Source of the DNA: Acetobacter thailandicus
Lineage (GTDB): Bacteria > Pseudomonadota > Alphaproteobacteria > Acetobacterales > Acetobacteraceae
Length of the DNA stretch: 64,000 nt
Direction of reading: 5' to 3'
Assembly (NCBI RefSeq): GCF_011516655.1
Contig: NZ_WOSV01000006.1
Coordinates: 1 to 64,000, forward strand
In this document: positions 41,995 through 50,758 of the stretch, in pieces
How positions within the stretch are numbered: position 1 is the first letter of the stretch
How the letters are laid out: each line of letters opens with the position of its first letter
The notes under the pieces: model-generated
The model's database searches: none
Seen by the model: the letters and a program-made list of their open reading frames with translations, nothing else
What the model was told of the DNA's origin: nothing
Translations under genes and position numbers: made by a program

Positions 41995-42147
41995 AGGATA
42001 TCGTTATCCTTTATATATCTGGTGATAGACTAACATACTGTTTCATATAAATTATCTTTTTATTTAAGAACAGAATGGTAAGTTGACGAGAAAAAATAAC
42101 CGTCAGTATATAGCAAACATTTTGTTATAAAGCAGAATGCGACGGGG

Positions 42148-42783
42148 ATGTCAGATAAAAAATCAGGTGTTATTGAGAAAGCGCTTGAGTGGGGCTACGA
42201 AAAAGCTGTGTCAGGTGGTGGCGTTTTAGGCACAGCTCAGGAGCTGGCTGATGAGTATCTTCATTCTAATGGTCATAATCTGAAAGAAGCAGCCAATAGT
42301 TTAATACGGTGGCAGAATACTAAAGCAGCAACCGGTGGTTTTGTTACAAATCTTGGTGGGCTGGTCACACTTCCTGCAGCTATTCCTGCCAATATGGCAT
42401 CGAGTATGTACATACAATTACGTATGATCGCCGGTATTGCCCACATGGGCGGGCACAATGTACTTGATGACAGAGTGAAAACATTATGTTTTGTCTGTAT
42501 GACAGGCAATAGTGCGTCGTCCGAAGTGATGAAAACTGCCGGTGTGCAGATAGGTACTAAATTTACGGCATCAGCGATCCAAAAATATATAACCGGAGAG
42601 ATGATTAAAACGATTAATAAAGCTGTTGGCTTCAGACTGATGACAAAAGCCGGCACAACAGGCGTTCTGAACTTAACTAAAATGGTGCCTTTAGTGGGTG
42701 GTGTTGTCGGTGGTGCATTTGATGGCGTAACGACAAATATTATAGGTAATACTGCCAGAAAGACATTTATTCCTGAAGGTTAA
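42148..42783 (+). CDS. EcsC-family protein
   Basis: 211 aa. It shows the EcsC-domain pattern of amphipathic and weakly hydrophobic helices: ATGGFVTNLGGLVTLPAAIP, ANMASSMYIQLRMIAGIAHM, and a C-terminal VPLVGGVVGGAFDGVTTNII. The family is named after Bacillus EcsC, of unclear function, and often occurs in accessory DNA. Base composition is slightly AT-rich. The 65-aa zinc-ribbon gene follows 23 bases on, with an SD overlapping the gap, so the two are likely cotranscribed. Confidence 0.78.
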   Translation: MSDKKSGVIEKALEWGYEKAVSGGGVLGTAQELADEYLHSNGHNLKEAANSLIRWQNTKAATGGFVTNLGGLVTLPAAIPANMASSMYIQLRMIAGIAHMGGHNVLDDRVKTLCFVCMTGNSASSEVMKTAGVQIGTKFTASAIQKYITGEMIKTINKAVGFRLMTKAGTTGVLNLTKMVPLVGGVVGGAFDGVTTNIIGNTARKTFIPEG

Positions 42784-42806
42784 TGTCAGATTTTTGAGGT
42801 AAAAAA

Positions 42807-43004
42807 ATGGTTATGAGGCCCCGAAAGCCGTATTTGCTTGTGCAGTGTCAAAAGTGCACATGGCATGCGTTTTTTTATCAGAAAAGTGATTGTTTGGTTT
42901 ATCCTCATGTGTGTCCTGTATGTGGTGACCAGGACCCGCAGCTGAGATTTATGAGCTTCTGGGAAAAGGTGCGTTTTTTATCCGGATGGCCCGGATGGCG
43001 CTGA
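42807..43004 (+). CDS. Small zinc-ribbon protein
   Basis: 65 aa with two CxxC knuckles (CQKC at about 15-18 and CPVC at about 36-39), a typical structural zinc ribbon, rich in aromatic and basic residues. GAGGT lies 8 bases before the ATG. No family is recognised beyond the ribbon. Its close coupling to the EcsC-family gene suggests a shared role. Confidence 0.6.
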   Translation: MVMRPRKPYLLVQCQKCTWHAFFYQKSDCLVYPHVCPVCGDQDPQLRFMSFWEKVRFLSGWPGWR

Positions 43005-43020
43005 TAGCCAGTTAGTTATT

Positions 43021-43052
43021 CTCTGAGTGAGGGGTTGTCCCCCCACTCAGAG
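43021..43052. terminator. Strong hairpin after the zinc-ribbon gene
   Basis: CTCTGAGTG-A-GGGG, loop TTGT, CCCC-C-CACTCAGAG: nine plus four base pairs with one mismatch. There is no T-tract after it on either strand, so it may be a processing or stabilising structure rather than a classical terminator. It lies 34 bases ahead of the FUSC gene start. Confidence 0.5.
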
Positions 43053-43085
43053 CGGTTCGCCTATGACAAGATGGTATGACAGCTT

Positions 43086-45386
43086 GTGTCTTATCCGGGG
43101 TATGACGGAGGGCATGAGAGCGCAAAATATCCGAAAAGACGGGTGGGGCAGAGCGTGAGGTATACCGCATCTTCTGTCAGTCAGTTTTATCAGCGTCTGG
43201 CTGGTTTTACCCGGCAGCTTATGGCTCAGGATGGCAGGCCGCGTCGTCTTGATCATTTTCGCTGGCTTTATGCCCCCGATTTTTTATCGTTTGGTTATGC
43301 AGTGCGCACAACGATTTCCTCGCTTATTGCGCTGGGTATCGCATTGTGGTGGGAGCTTGGCAGCCCGCAGTGGGCAGCACTTACTGTGTGGATGATAGCT
43401 CAGGGTACGCGTGGTAAATCGATCGCCAAAGCGCGCTGGCATATGTTCGGCATGGTTGTGGGCACGATCTGCGCTGTGACACTGGTGGCCTGCATGCCGC
43501 AGGCGCCGCTTTTATATGTATTGTTCCTGGCCGCAGGTATTGGCGGGTTTTGTTTTATCGGCACGCTGCTGCCTGGCCCTCCGACCATGACCAACTACCG
43601 TATACATGGCATGCGTGCCTCGGGTTTTACTTACGCGATTATCGCACTTGATGGTGCCGCGGCACCGCATCATATTTTTGATATCGCTATGGCACGTGCG
43701 ACCTATATTACACTGGGTATCGTGGTTGAAACGGTTATATCATCGCTGTTTCAGTATCGTCTGGAAAACCGTGCGAAAAACAGGCTGGCAGCAAATTTTG
43801 TGCAGGCTTTTGGCGGCGCCACCCGCACGCTGATCAGCACCATAAAGGGTGACCGTCAGGCTGTTGTCTCTTCATCCGATGTCTTCGGGACTATCCTGAC
43901 CCTGAGTGACCAGATCGAGTTTGCTGAAATTGAAATGGGTAAACACCATCATGAGGGTGATCATGCCAGGGCAGCACTCGCGGCCATGACGGTGCTGCTC
44001 TCACGGGGGATGGAACTGTTAGCCCTGCAAGGCACGGTGGCGGAGAAGGGGAGCGATTTTCAGCAGATTATTGAACAGACAGAGCGCTTTTTGCAGGTTT
44101 TACCTGACAGGTTACAGGCTGATATGTCTGCTGTTCCGGTGCTGGCTGAACTGGTGCAGCTTCAGGGGCTTTGCCGCTCAATGGCCGCACTCTGCCTTGA
44201 GGCTGAAATGACGGCCGCAGTTCGCCCCCCTGTTGATATGCAGCGTGAAGGGATTATCGCCGGGCAGGGGCAGCTTTTACACAAGCTTAATGAGGTGCTG
44301 AACGAACTGCGGCTTACGCTTGAGCAGTTTGAGATGAGCCGTAACCCTCAGCCGCACGACACGTTTCATTATGGTATGCATAGCTACCGTGACTGGCCGG
44401 TGGCGATTACGAACAGTTTGCGGGCTTCGGTTACTATCTTTTTCGCCGGGCTGATATGGATCACAACCGCCTGGCCTGATGGTCTTACATTTCTGATGTT
44501 TGTTTCCATTGTCTGTTCGTTATTCTCCACACTTGAGCAGCCTGCTCTGGCGACACGGGCCTTTCTCCATGGCACATTATGTTCAGTGCTTGCCTGTGGC
44601 GTGCTCGATTTGTGGGTGATGTCACACCCCACGACATACGAGATGCTGGCTATGTGTCTGGCTGTACCTATGCTGCTGGGGGGGCTGGCTTTTGCGTCTC
44701 CTGCTCTGGTGCTGGGGGCGGTGGCCTATAATCTGTTTCTGCCTATTCTGGTCGGCCCGATGAACCAGGGGCGGATGGATGAGCTGCTTTATTTTAACAC
44801 GGCGTTGCCGCTCGTTTTATCAATGACATATGTCATGTGGATGTATCGCGTTTTCCTGCCGGTTGATCCTGATGGTTTGCGCTGGGATATGCGTGCGGGC
44901 ATTTTACGTCTGATGCGGCGCCTGGCGACCTGGAGCAATCCTCCGTCACCAGCCGAGGTGATTGGCCGGGGGATTGAGAATTTTGTTTCTCTTTCTTCTA
45001 TATCAGGGGATAAGAAATCTCTTGTTTTGCAAAGCTATATCAGTGGCGTGTTATCAGCCATTACGATCGGGCTTAATATTCTGAGCCTGCGGGCCATTAT
45101 GTCACGGCATGTCCTGTCATCAGAGGCCGAGCGGGCGGTACAGCTCCTGCTGCGTCGTATGCAGCATTTCTCAGGGCGATATGGACGCCAGTACGGGCGC
45201 ACAGCCCGGGCGGCGCACCTGGCTGCCCTGCGTCTTCAGCGCTGTGAACGTATGGAGATGAATTTGTCGGTGCGTGAGGAGATGCTGCGTGCGCTGGCAA
45301 GCCTGCAGGTGATAGAAGCTGAACTTACGCATAATAAGGAATTTTTTGATGCCTCATCCCCCTATATGGCCCAGCGACTGCTATAA
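43086..45386 (+). CDS. FUSC-family inner-membrane exporter (AaeB-like)
   Basis: 766 aa, starting at GTG 43086 without a clear SD. Two sets of about five or six hydrophobic segments (about 70-215 and 440-590) are separated by a long helical cytosolic part, the two-fold FUSC/AaeB layout. The FUSC start LWWELGSPQWAALTVWMIAQ with GTRGKSIAKARWHMFGMVVG is clear, and the second half shows ITTAWPDGLTFLMFVSIVCS. It would pump aromatic acids or other anions into the adaptor-channel path. Its natural partners (AaeX, HlyD adaptor, NodT) are encoded 34-37 kb away in this window rather than beside it. Confidence 0.9.
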   Translation: MSYPGYDGGHESAKYPKRRVGQSVRYTASSVSQFYQRLAGFTRQLMAQDGRPRRLDHFRWLYAPDFLSFGYAVRTTISSLIALGIALWWELGSPQWAALTVWMIAQGTRGKSIAKARWHMFGMVVGTICAVTLVACMPQAPLLYVLFLAAGIGGFCFIGTLLPGPPTMTNYRIHGMRASGFTYAIIALDGAAAPHHIFDIAMARATYITLGIVVETVISSLFQYRLENRAKNRLAANFVQAFGGATRTLISTIKGDRQAVVSSSDVFGTILTLSDQIEFAEIEMGKHHHEGDHARAALAAMTVLLSRGMELLALQGTVAEKGSDFQQIIEQTERFLQVLPDRLQADMSAVPVLAELVQLQGLCRSMAALCLEAEMTAAVRPPVDMQREGIIAGQGQLLHKLNEVLNELRLTLEQFEMSRNPQPHDTFHYGMHSYRDWPVAITNSLRASVTIFFAGLIWITTAWPDGLTFLMFVSIVCSLFSTLEQPALATRAFLHGTLCSVLACGVLDLWVMSHPTTYEMLAMCLAVPMLLGGLAFASPALVLGAVAYNLFLPILVGPMNQGRMDELLYFNTALPLVLSMTYVMWMYRVFLPVDPDGLRWDMRAGILRLMRRLATWSNPPSPAEVIGRGIENFVSLSSISGDKKSLVLQSYISGVLSAITIGLNILSLRAIMSRHVLSSEAERAVQLLLRRMQHFSGRYGRQYGRTARAAHLAALRLQRCERMEMNLSVREEMLRALASLQVIEAELTHNKEFFDASSPYMAQRLL

Positions 45387-45408
45387 TAAACCACAGGAGG
45401 ATCAGAGG

Positions 45409-46065
45409 GTGTGTTCAGACTGGCAGGGCGCGCCCGCGCCTGAGCGTAAAAGGCTGGAGGGCACGTTTACGGCACTCGTGCCCCTGGATGCCGCACAGCA
45501 TACACAGACATTATTCGAGGCGGCGACAGCCCCTGGAGCAGAGGCACGCTTCAGGTATCTTTTTGACGAGGTGCCTGCAAACCCTGCGGCACAACACGCC
45601 TGGACAGAGAAGGCCGCTGCCGGTCAGGACCCGTTATTTTTTGCGGTTATTGATAAAGTGACCGGGCGGGCCGAGGGGCGACAGGCTCTGATGCGCACCA
45701 GCACAGCCCATGGTGTAACAGAAATTGGCAGTATTTTATGGGGGCCGGCCATAGCCCGTACGCGTGTTGCAACAGAAGCACTCTTCCTTATGGCGGATTA
45801 TGTTTTTGCTCTGGGCTACAGGCGGCTTGAGTGGAAGTGTGATAACGCAAATGAACCCTCAAAGCGTGCAGCAGAGCGTTTTGGTTTCAGGTTTGAGGGG
45901 CTTTTTCGCCAGCACATGGTTGTAAAAGGCCATAACCGTGACACCGCCTGGTTTGCGATAACTGACCAGGAATGGCCCCGCCTGCGTGCAGGTTATAAGC
46001 GCTGGCTTGCCGCTGATAATTTCGGGGCTGACGGGCAGCAGCATAGCAGACTGAGCTTTGTTTAA
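45409..46065 (+). CDS. GNAT-family N-acetyltransferase (RimJ/RimL-like)
   Basis: 218 aa from GTG 45409, chosen because a perfect AGGAGG (45395-45400) lies 8 bases ahead; an ATG at 45346 inside the FUSC gene lacks such support. The Acetyltransf_3 fold shows TFTALVPLDAAQHTQTLFEA, DPLFFAVIDKVTGRAEGRQA, the acetyl-CoA site region EIGSILWGPAIARTRVATEA, RRLEWKCDNANEPSKRAAER and FGFRFEGLFRQHMVVKGHNR. Such enzymes acetylate ribosomal proteins, small amines or drugs. The target is unknown. It is probably cotranscribed with the FUSC gene. Confidence 0.88.
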   Translation: MCSDWQGAPAPERKRLEGTFTALVPLDAAQHTQTLFEAATAPGAEARFRYLFDEVPANPAAQHAWTEKAAAGQDPLFFAVIDKVTGRAEGRQALMRTSTAHGVTEIGSILWGPAIARTRVATEALFLMADYVFALGYRRLEWKCDNANEPSKRAAERFGFRFEGLFRQHMVVKGHNRDTAWFAITDQEWPRLRAGYKRWLAADNFGADGQQHSRLSFV

Positions 46066-46142
46066 TATTCTGCCTGATTATTGAAAAAGATAGCCGTGCA
46101 GAAGTCGGACTGCTAGTATCCGCCTGGCTCAGGGCAGCATTA

Positions 46143-47153
46143 ATGGCCCGTTTCTTCTGTAATAAAGGGTCTTTTTTAATGGTTGGTACTTTATCGTCTG
46201 AGCCTGTGCCAGATGTTGAAAATAAAAAGCGCGTCACGCAGCGTATTGCTGAGCGTGTAATTTTTTCGATGAGTGCCTGGGCTGCGCTGGGCGTCGGTGT
46301 GTTGCTGGCGCTTCCGGCTCTGTTTTGTATCACGCATTCTGATCCCGATCTCCCTGGTGCCGGCGCGGTGGCAGGGCCTGCTGTGGGTGCGACCCTGCTG
46401 ATATTTGCTTTACTCGTCCTTAAGGGGCTGGTTGTGCTGCAACCGAATCAGGCCGTTGTGTGTCTGTTTCTGGGGGCTTATCGTGGCACTCTGGCGCGCC
46501 CGGGTTTCTGGTGGATAAACCCGTTTTATTCTCGTGAGAAAGTCTCTTTACGACTGAAAACGGAAGAAAGCGGCCCCCTGAAGGTCAATGATGCTGTGGG
46601 CAACCCGGTCGAGATCGGGGCTGTTATTATCTGGCGCGTGTCAGAGGCTGCCTGTGCATTGCTCGAGGTTGATGATTATCAGGACTATGTTGCCGCACAA
46701 AGTGAAACAACGCTGCGGGTGCTGGCAAGCCAGTATCCTTACGATCCGACCGAACAGCCTGATGCCACAGGCCACCCGCCTGAGCACCCCATTCACTCTG
46801 GCCTGACACTGCGTGATGGCAGCGATGCCCTGGCCGGCCTGTTGCTTAACGAGTTACAGCAGCGCATGGTTTCTGTGGGGATAGAGATTGTTGAAGCGCG
46901 CATTTCTCACCTTGCCTATGCTCCTGAAATTGCCGGGGCAATGTTGCGTAAGCAGGCTGCCAGTGCGGTTATTTCTGCCCGGCGTATCATTACCGAAGGG
47001 GCAGTTGCTATTATTGATGATGCGCTGAACAGCCTTGAAAAGCGTATGGGCGCGCCGCTTCCACCTGAGCAGCGTGCTGCAATGATTTCAAATCTGCTGG
47101 TCGTGCTGATTGGAGACCGTGAGGCCACGCCGACGGTTAATGCCGGTATGTAA
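46143..47153 (+). CDS. SPFH/band-7 domain membrane protein
   Basis: 336 aa (ATG 46179 is an alternative start). Two hydrophobic segments near residues 43-65 and 80-100 are followed by an SPFH domain: VVLQPNQAVVCLFLGAYRGT, RPGFWWINPFYSREKVSLRL, VNDAVGNPVEIGAVIIWRVS. A helical part with SAVISARRIITEGAVAIIDD completes it, as in flotillin/stomatin-like proteins. Such proteins organise membrane microdomains and proteases; hopanoids made by this organism could be part of such domains (inference). It stands alone and ends at a hairpin terminator. Confidence 0.85.
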   Translation: MARFFCNKGSFLMVGTLSSEPVPDVENKKRVTQRIAERVIFSMSAWAALGVGVLLALPALFCITHSDPDLPGAGAVAGPAVGATLLIFALLVLKGLVVLQPNQAVVCLFLGAYRGTLARPGFWWINPFYSREKVSLRLKTEESGPLKVNDAVGNPVEIGAVIIWRVSEAACALLEVDDYQDYVAAQSETTLRVLASQYPYDPTEQPDATGHPPEHPIHSGLTLRDGSDALAGLLLNELQQRMVSVGIEIVEARISHLAYAPEIAGAMLRKQAASAVISARRIITEGAVAIIDDALNSLEKRMGAPLPPEQRAAMISNLLVVLIGDREATPTVNAGM

Positions 47154-47169
47154 CAGGGGCCGCTGCACA

Positions 47170-47198
47170 ATACGCCTTAACTGCAGGCTAAGGCGTAT
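47170..47198. terminator. Hairpin between convergent SPFH and lactate permease genes
   Basis: ATACGCCTTA and TAAGGCGTAT are perfect 10-base complements around the loop ACTGCAGGC. No long T-tract follows, but its place between convergent genes supports a bidirectional terminator. Confidence 0.6.
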
Positions 47199-47210
47199 CA
47201 GGTGCAGGTG

Positions 47211-48845
47211 TTAAAAAATATAGACGAGCAGTGAGGTCGCTGCACCGCACAGCAGCGCAAGGATAATGCTGCATTTTAGTGTAAAACCGAGCAGCTTTCC
47301 TTCCTGGCCGGTCAGGCCCACAGCGGCAGAGGCCACAGCAATGGACTGTGGTGAGATCATTTTGCCGACTGCACCGCCAACCGTATTCGCTGCGATGAGA
47401 ATATCTGCTGTTACCCCGATCTGTCGCCCGGTTGCAGCCTGAAGCCCGCCAAACAGGGCGTTTGATGAGGTGTCAGACCCGGTGAGGAAAACACCAAGCC
47501 AGCCCAGCACAGGTGAGAAGAAGGTAAAGGCACGGCCTGAGCGGGCCATAACCAGAGCCAGCGTAGTTGAAAGGCCTGAATAATTGGCCAGAAACGCAAA
47601 GGTCAGCACCATGCCAATGGCATAAATAGAGATTTTGAGGCTGCTGATTGTTTCAAAAAATGTCTCGGCGGCAACGGCTGGCTTCATTCTCAGCACAAAC
47701 ACTGAAATGATGGCGGAAAGAATAATGGCCGTACCAACACATGAGATAAAATCGAGGTGAAAAACGGCGTGATATGGTGTTGGCATATCTGTCAGCGGCG
47801 GGCTTTTGAGCACCTTGTCGTGCAAACCGGGGAAGTTAAAAGTCAGTGTTGTCCAGTTCAGCGGGCCACCGGCAGCAAACAGACGTTTAACAGGTTTAAG
47901 GCTCCACAGGGCGACACAGAAAGTCAGAATAACAAAAGGAGACCATGCTCGGGCAATTTCAGCCATGCTGCAGGCACGTGCCGTGACAGCCGGAGTGACG
48001 GCCTGTGTGTCGTTTTTAAATTTGAAGATATGCTTTGGCTGCCAGAAGCGCAGAAAAAACGGCAGAATAATCAGTGTGCCCAGGGGGGCGATAATATCGG
48101 GCAGCTCAGGGCCGATGAACACGGCTGTCCCACCCAGAAGGAGGGCGAAGGAGGCGCCGGCAACAAAAATAGCCGGCCAGATTTCACGCAGACCGCGCAG
48201 GCCGTCAGACATAGCCACCAGCCAGATCGGGATGATAAAAGCAATGACCATTTGCAGGTAGCCAACATGAGCGCTGACAGCGTCAGGTGCCGCGCCAATA
48301 ACCTGTGCCCCTACAATGACCGGAATGCCCATAGCCCCAAAGGCACCGGCCGCAGCATTAGCAATCAGACACAGCCCGCCGGCAGTGATGGCAGGCACGC
48401 CTAAGCCCACCAGAAGGGCGGTGGTAATGGCCACAGGTGCGCCAAAGCCAGCGGCTCCCTCCAGAAAGCCACCAAAACTATAGGCAACAAGAAGAACCTG
48501 AATACGGTGATCTTCTGATACAGAGGAGATCGAATGGCGGATAATGTCGAAATGCCCGGTTTTGACCGAGATTTTATATAAAAATACAGCGCCTATGATG
48601 ATCCATGAAATAGGCCACAGCCCGTAGGAAAAACCATAAAGCCCGGCACTGACAGCAGTCAGGGCAGGCATTTTATAAAACAGAATGGCAATGGCCAGGG
48701 TGATACCTACTGTAATGGTGCAGGCAATGTGCCCTTTGAGTTTGAGAACCAGAAGAGCAAAAAAGAAAAAGAGAATGGGCGTGAGTGCGACCAGGCCCGA
48801 AAGCCAGATATTGCCGACGGGATCGTAGATCTGTTGCCAGGCCAT
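47211..48845 (-). CDS. lctP: L-lactate permease (LctP family)
   Basis: 544 aa with about 13 hydrophobic segments. The family features include WPISWIIIGAVFLYKISVKT, GHFDIIRHSISSVSEDHRIQ, VAYSFGGFLEGAAGFGAPVA, and the C-terminal GVFLTGSDTSSNALFGGLQA then NTVGGAVGKMISPQSIAVA block. It imports lactate, and related glycolate or other 2-hydroxy acids, with protons. Lactate is a key carbon source for acetic acid bacteria. No lactate dehydrogenase gene is adjacent. A 565-bp AT-rich region precedes it. Confidence 0.94.
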   Translation of the reverse strand: MAWQQIYDPVGNIWLSGLVALTPILFFFFALLVLKLKGHIACTITVGITLAIAILFYKMPALTAVSAGLYGFSYGLWPISWIIIGAVFLYKISVKTGHFDIIRHSISSVSEDHRIQVLLVAYSFGGFLEGAAGFGAPVAITTALLVGLGVPAITAGGLCLIANAAAGAFGAMGIPVIVGAQVIGAAPDAVSAHVGYLQMVIAFIIPIWLVAMSDGLRGLREIWPAIFVAGASFALLLGGTAVFIGPELPDIIAPLGTLIILPFFLRFWQPKHIFKFKNDTQAVTPAVTARACSMAEIARAWSPFVILTFCVALWSLKPVKRLFAAGGPLNWTTLTFNFPGLHDKVLKSPPLTDMPTPYHAVFHLDFISCVGTAIILSAIISVFVLRMKPAVAAETFFETISSLKISIYAIGMVLTFAFLANYSGLSTTLALVMARSGRAFTFFSPVLGWLGVFLTGSDTSSNALFGGLQAATGRQIGVTADILIAANTVGGAVGKMISPQSIAVASAAVGLTGQEGKLLGFTLKCSIILALLCGAATSLLVYIF

Positions 48846-49410
48846 GAGTAAATTTTCCCCAGTGCTCCCGTTTGTACAACGGTGTTTTTGTTAGTTTTAT
48901 TTTTCTTCGGGGTGTGCCTGATGTGCAGGTTGAAGAAATGCTTATTATGACTGTAGGCTGACTTTATACCAGCGAAAAATGACAGTTGTGTGAGGCAGAA
49001 CTCTTCAGTTTATATAAGGTAATCAGATACTAAGGGCAGGTTTTATCTGGCGGGGAATTTTCGAAAACTCAGTAATTATTTTCTATTCGAAATAAAAAAC
49101 CAGATGCAGGCAGGTGTTTCTGTTGAAAAACAGGTATCTTATTGAAAAACATATTAAAGTTAATAATTATGCAGAAAAATACATAAAATGTATGGTTGAT
49201 ACATTTATATAGATAATACCAGAAGTTGAAAAAATATTCATTTTTCGGGTTGTGGGGATTTTGCTTGTTATGCTAGAGCCCCTGAACACTTAAGAGCTTT
49301 AAATTTTTATGCAGATAAAATAAGATAAAATTCCAGGTTTTATTTATTAAATAGTGAACTGTATTTAAATAAAAATATAAATAACTTTTTAAGGATAAAA
49401 ACAGTCTGTT
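48846..49410. other. AT-rich divergent intergenic region with a relic of the Sel1 gene start
   Basis: About 565 bases with no gene. The part from 49050 to 49410 is very AT-rich. At 49143-49158 the bases TGAAAAACATATTAAA repeat exactly the 5' end of the Sel1 gene at 49412-49427, and the frame there reads LKNILKL before stopping, so this may be the relic of a lost paralogue. Promoters for lctP and the Sel1 genes are expected here but no clear consensus was chosen. Confidence 0.5.
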
Positions 49411-50643
49411 ATGAAAAACATATTAAAATTATGTGGAGTCAGTTTTTTATTTTTATTCTTATGTTTTGGTTATTTCAATAAATCTGACACGATCAGAGCA
49501 GACAGCACTGCGGCTCTGACCCACTCTTATGTGTCTGTTGTTCAGGGTGAAGTTTTTTTTGCTGTGGGTCATTTCTATGAAAATGGCGCAGATGATATGC
49601 CAGGAAATTATACATCTGCCTTTTACTATTATGAAAAAGGTGCCAGCGCCGGCAATGTCAGGGCCATGGTGCATCTGGCGACTCTTTGCCGGCAGGGGCA
49701 TGGTGTTGTGCGCAGCTATGAGAACGCGTTTAAGTGGTATCACAAGGCAGCTGTTGCCGGTAATTCTGAGGCGATGCTGTATACTGGCATATCTTATGCT
49801 GAAGGCAAAGGTGTTCAGCAGGATGAGAGAAAAGCCTTTCAGTGGTACGAAAAAGGCGCCCTTGCCGGTAATGTCCAGGCGATGAATAATCTTGGGGTTT
49901 TATATAAAACCGGTAAAGGCGTCGCGCAGAATTATGCCATGGCGTTTGAGTGGTATCACAAGGCATTCCGGGCGGGTGATCATAAAGCGCCGGCCAGAAA
50001 TATCGGTGTTTTATATGAGGGTGGTCTTGGTGTGCCTCAAAGCTACACAAAGGCGCTCGATTATTATCAGCAGGCCGGTCAGGCCGGTGATACAGACGGT
50101 ATAGTGAACGCTGCCAGGCTGTATCAGTATGGTCATGGCGCGGCAAAAAGCTGTGAAAAAGCCCTTCAGCTCTATCATCAGGCAGCAGATGAGGGGAATG
50201 ACAGCGCGATGAATAGCCTGGGCGTGCTGTATGAAACCGGTAACTGTGGTGTGCAGCAGGACTATGGCGAAGCGCACGAGCTGTACGAGCAGGCTGCTGA
50301 AAAGGGTAATGTCAGTGCGATAACCAATCTGGCCAGGCTGTATGATAGTGGCCAGGGCGTCACGCAGGATTATGTCAGGGCGCGCGAGCTTTATCAGCAG
50401 GGCGCACAGGCAGGCAGCAGCTCAGCCATGACTTCTCTTGGTGTTTTATACGAAAAAGGTCACGGCGTTGTTCAGAATTACGGTATGGCCCGCGAATGGT
50501 ATGAAAAAGCAGCTTCTGCAGGCAATAGCGATGCCATGTGTCGTATAGCCGCGCTTTATGAACATGGTTATGGTGTTGCCGAGGATAAGCAGAAAGCACA
50601 GTTCTGGTATGAAAAAACCAGCGTTACGTGTCATGCTGACTGA
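49411..50643 (+). CDS. Exported Sel1-repeat protein (first of a pair)
   Basis: 410 aa. The N-terminal signal or anchor is MKNILKLCGVSFLFLFLCFG. From about residue 50 to the end run about nine to ten Sel1-like repeats of 36 residues, each with A-x-x-G-x-x-x-AM-x-x-L-G-x-L-Y-x-x-G-x-GV-x-QDY-x-x-A-x-x-WY-x-KAA (for example GDDxAM and VQNYGMAREWYEKAAS). Such solenoids bind other proteins and often act in secretion, envelope stress or effector binding. A second, shorter Sel1 protein follows, a tandem paralogue with the same C-terminal ending (GDTCHPS/SVTCHAD). Confidence 0.88.
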   Translation: MKNILKLCGVSFLFLFLCFGYFNKSDTIRADSTAALTHSYVSVVQGEVFFAVGHFYENGADDMPGNYTSAFYYYEKGASAGNVRAMVHLATLCRQGHGVVRSYENAFKWYHKAAVAGNSEAMLYTGISYAEGKGVQQDERKAFQWYEKGALAGNVQAMNNLGVLYKTGKGVAQNYAMAFEWYHKAFRAGDHKAPARNIGVLYEGGLGVPQSYTKALDYYQQAGQAGDTDGIVNAARLYQYGHGAAKSCEKALQLYHQAADEGNDSAMNSLGVLYETGNCGVQQDYGEAHELYEQAAEKGNVSAITNLARLYDSGQGVTQDYVRARELYQQGAQAGSSSAMTSLGVLYEKGHGVVQNYGMAREWYEKAASAGNSDAMCRIAALYEHGYGVAEDKQKAQFWYEKTSVTCHAD

Positions 50644-50758
50644 AATATGATAGTTGCCAAAAAATAAACACAAAGACATTCTTTTTTTGTTTGCTTTTGA
50701 TTTTCACAGCAGTAACGCAGTTAACTGCACTGCATTTCTGATGGGTGTAAAGATTATT

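Noticed and set aside
47757-48404. 215-codon plus-strand frame opposite the lactate permease gene
   Set aside because: Antisense to a well-recognised permease; no family features.
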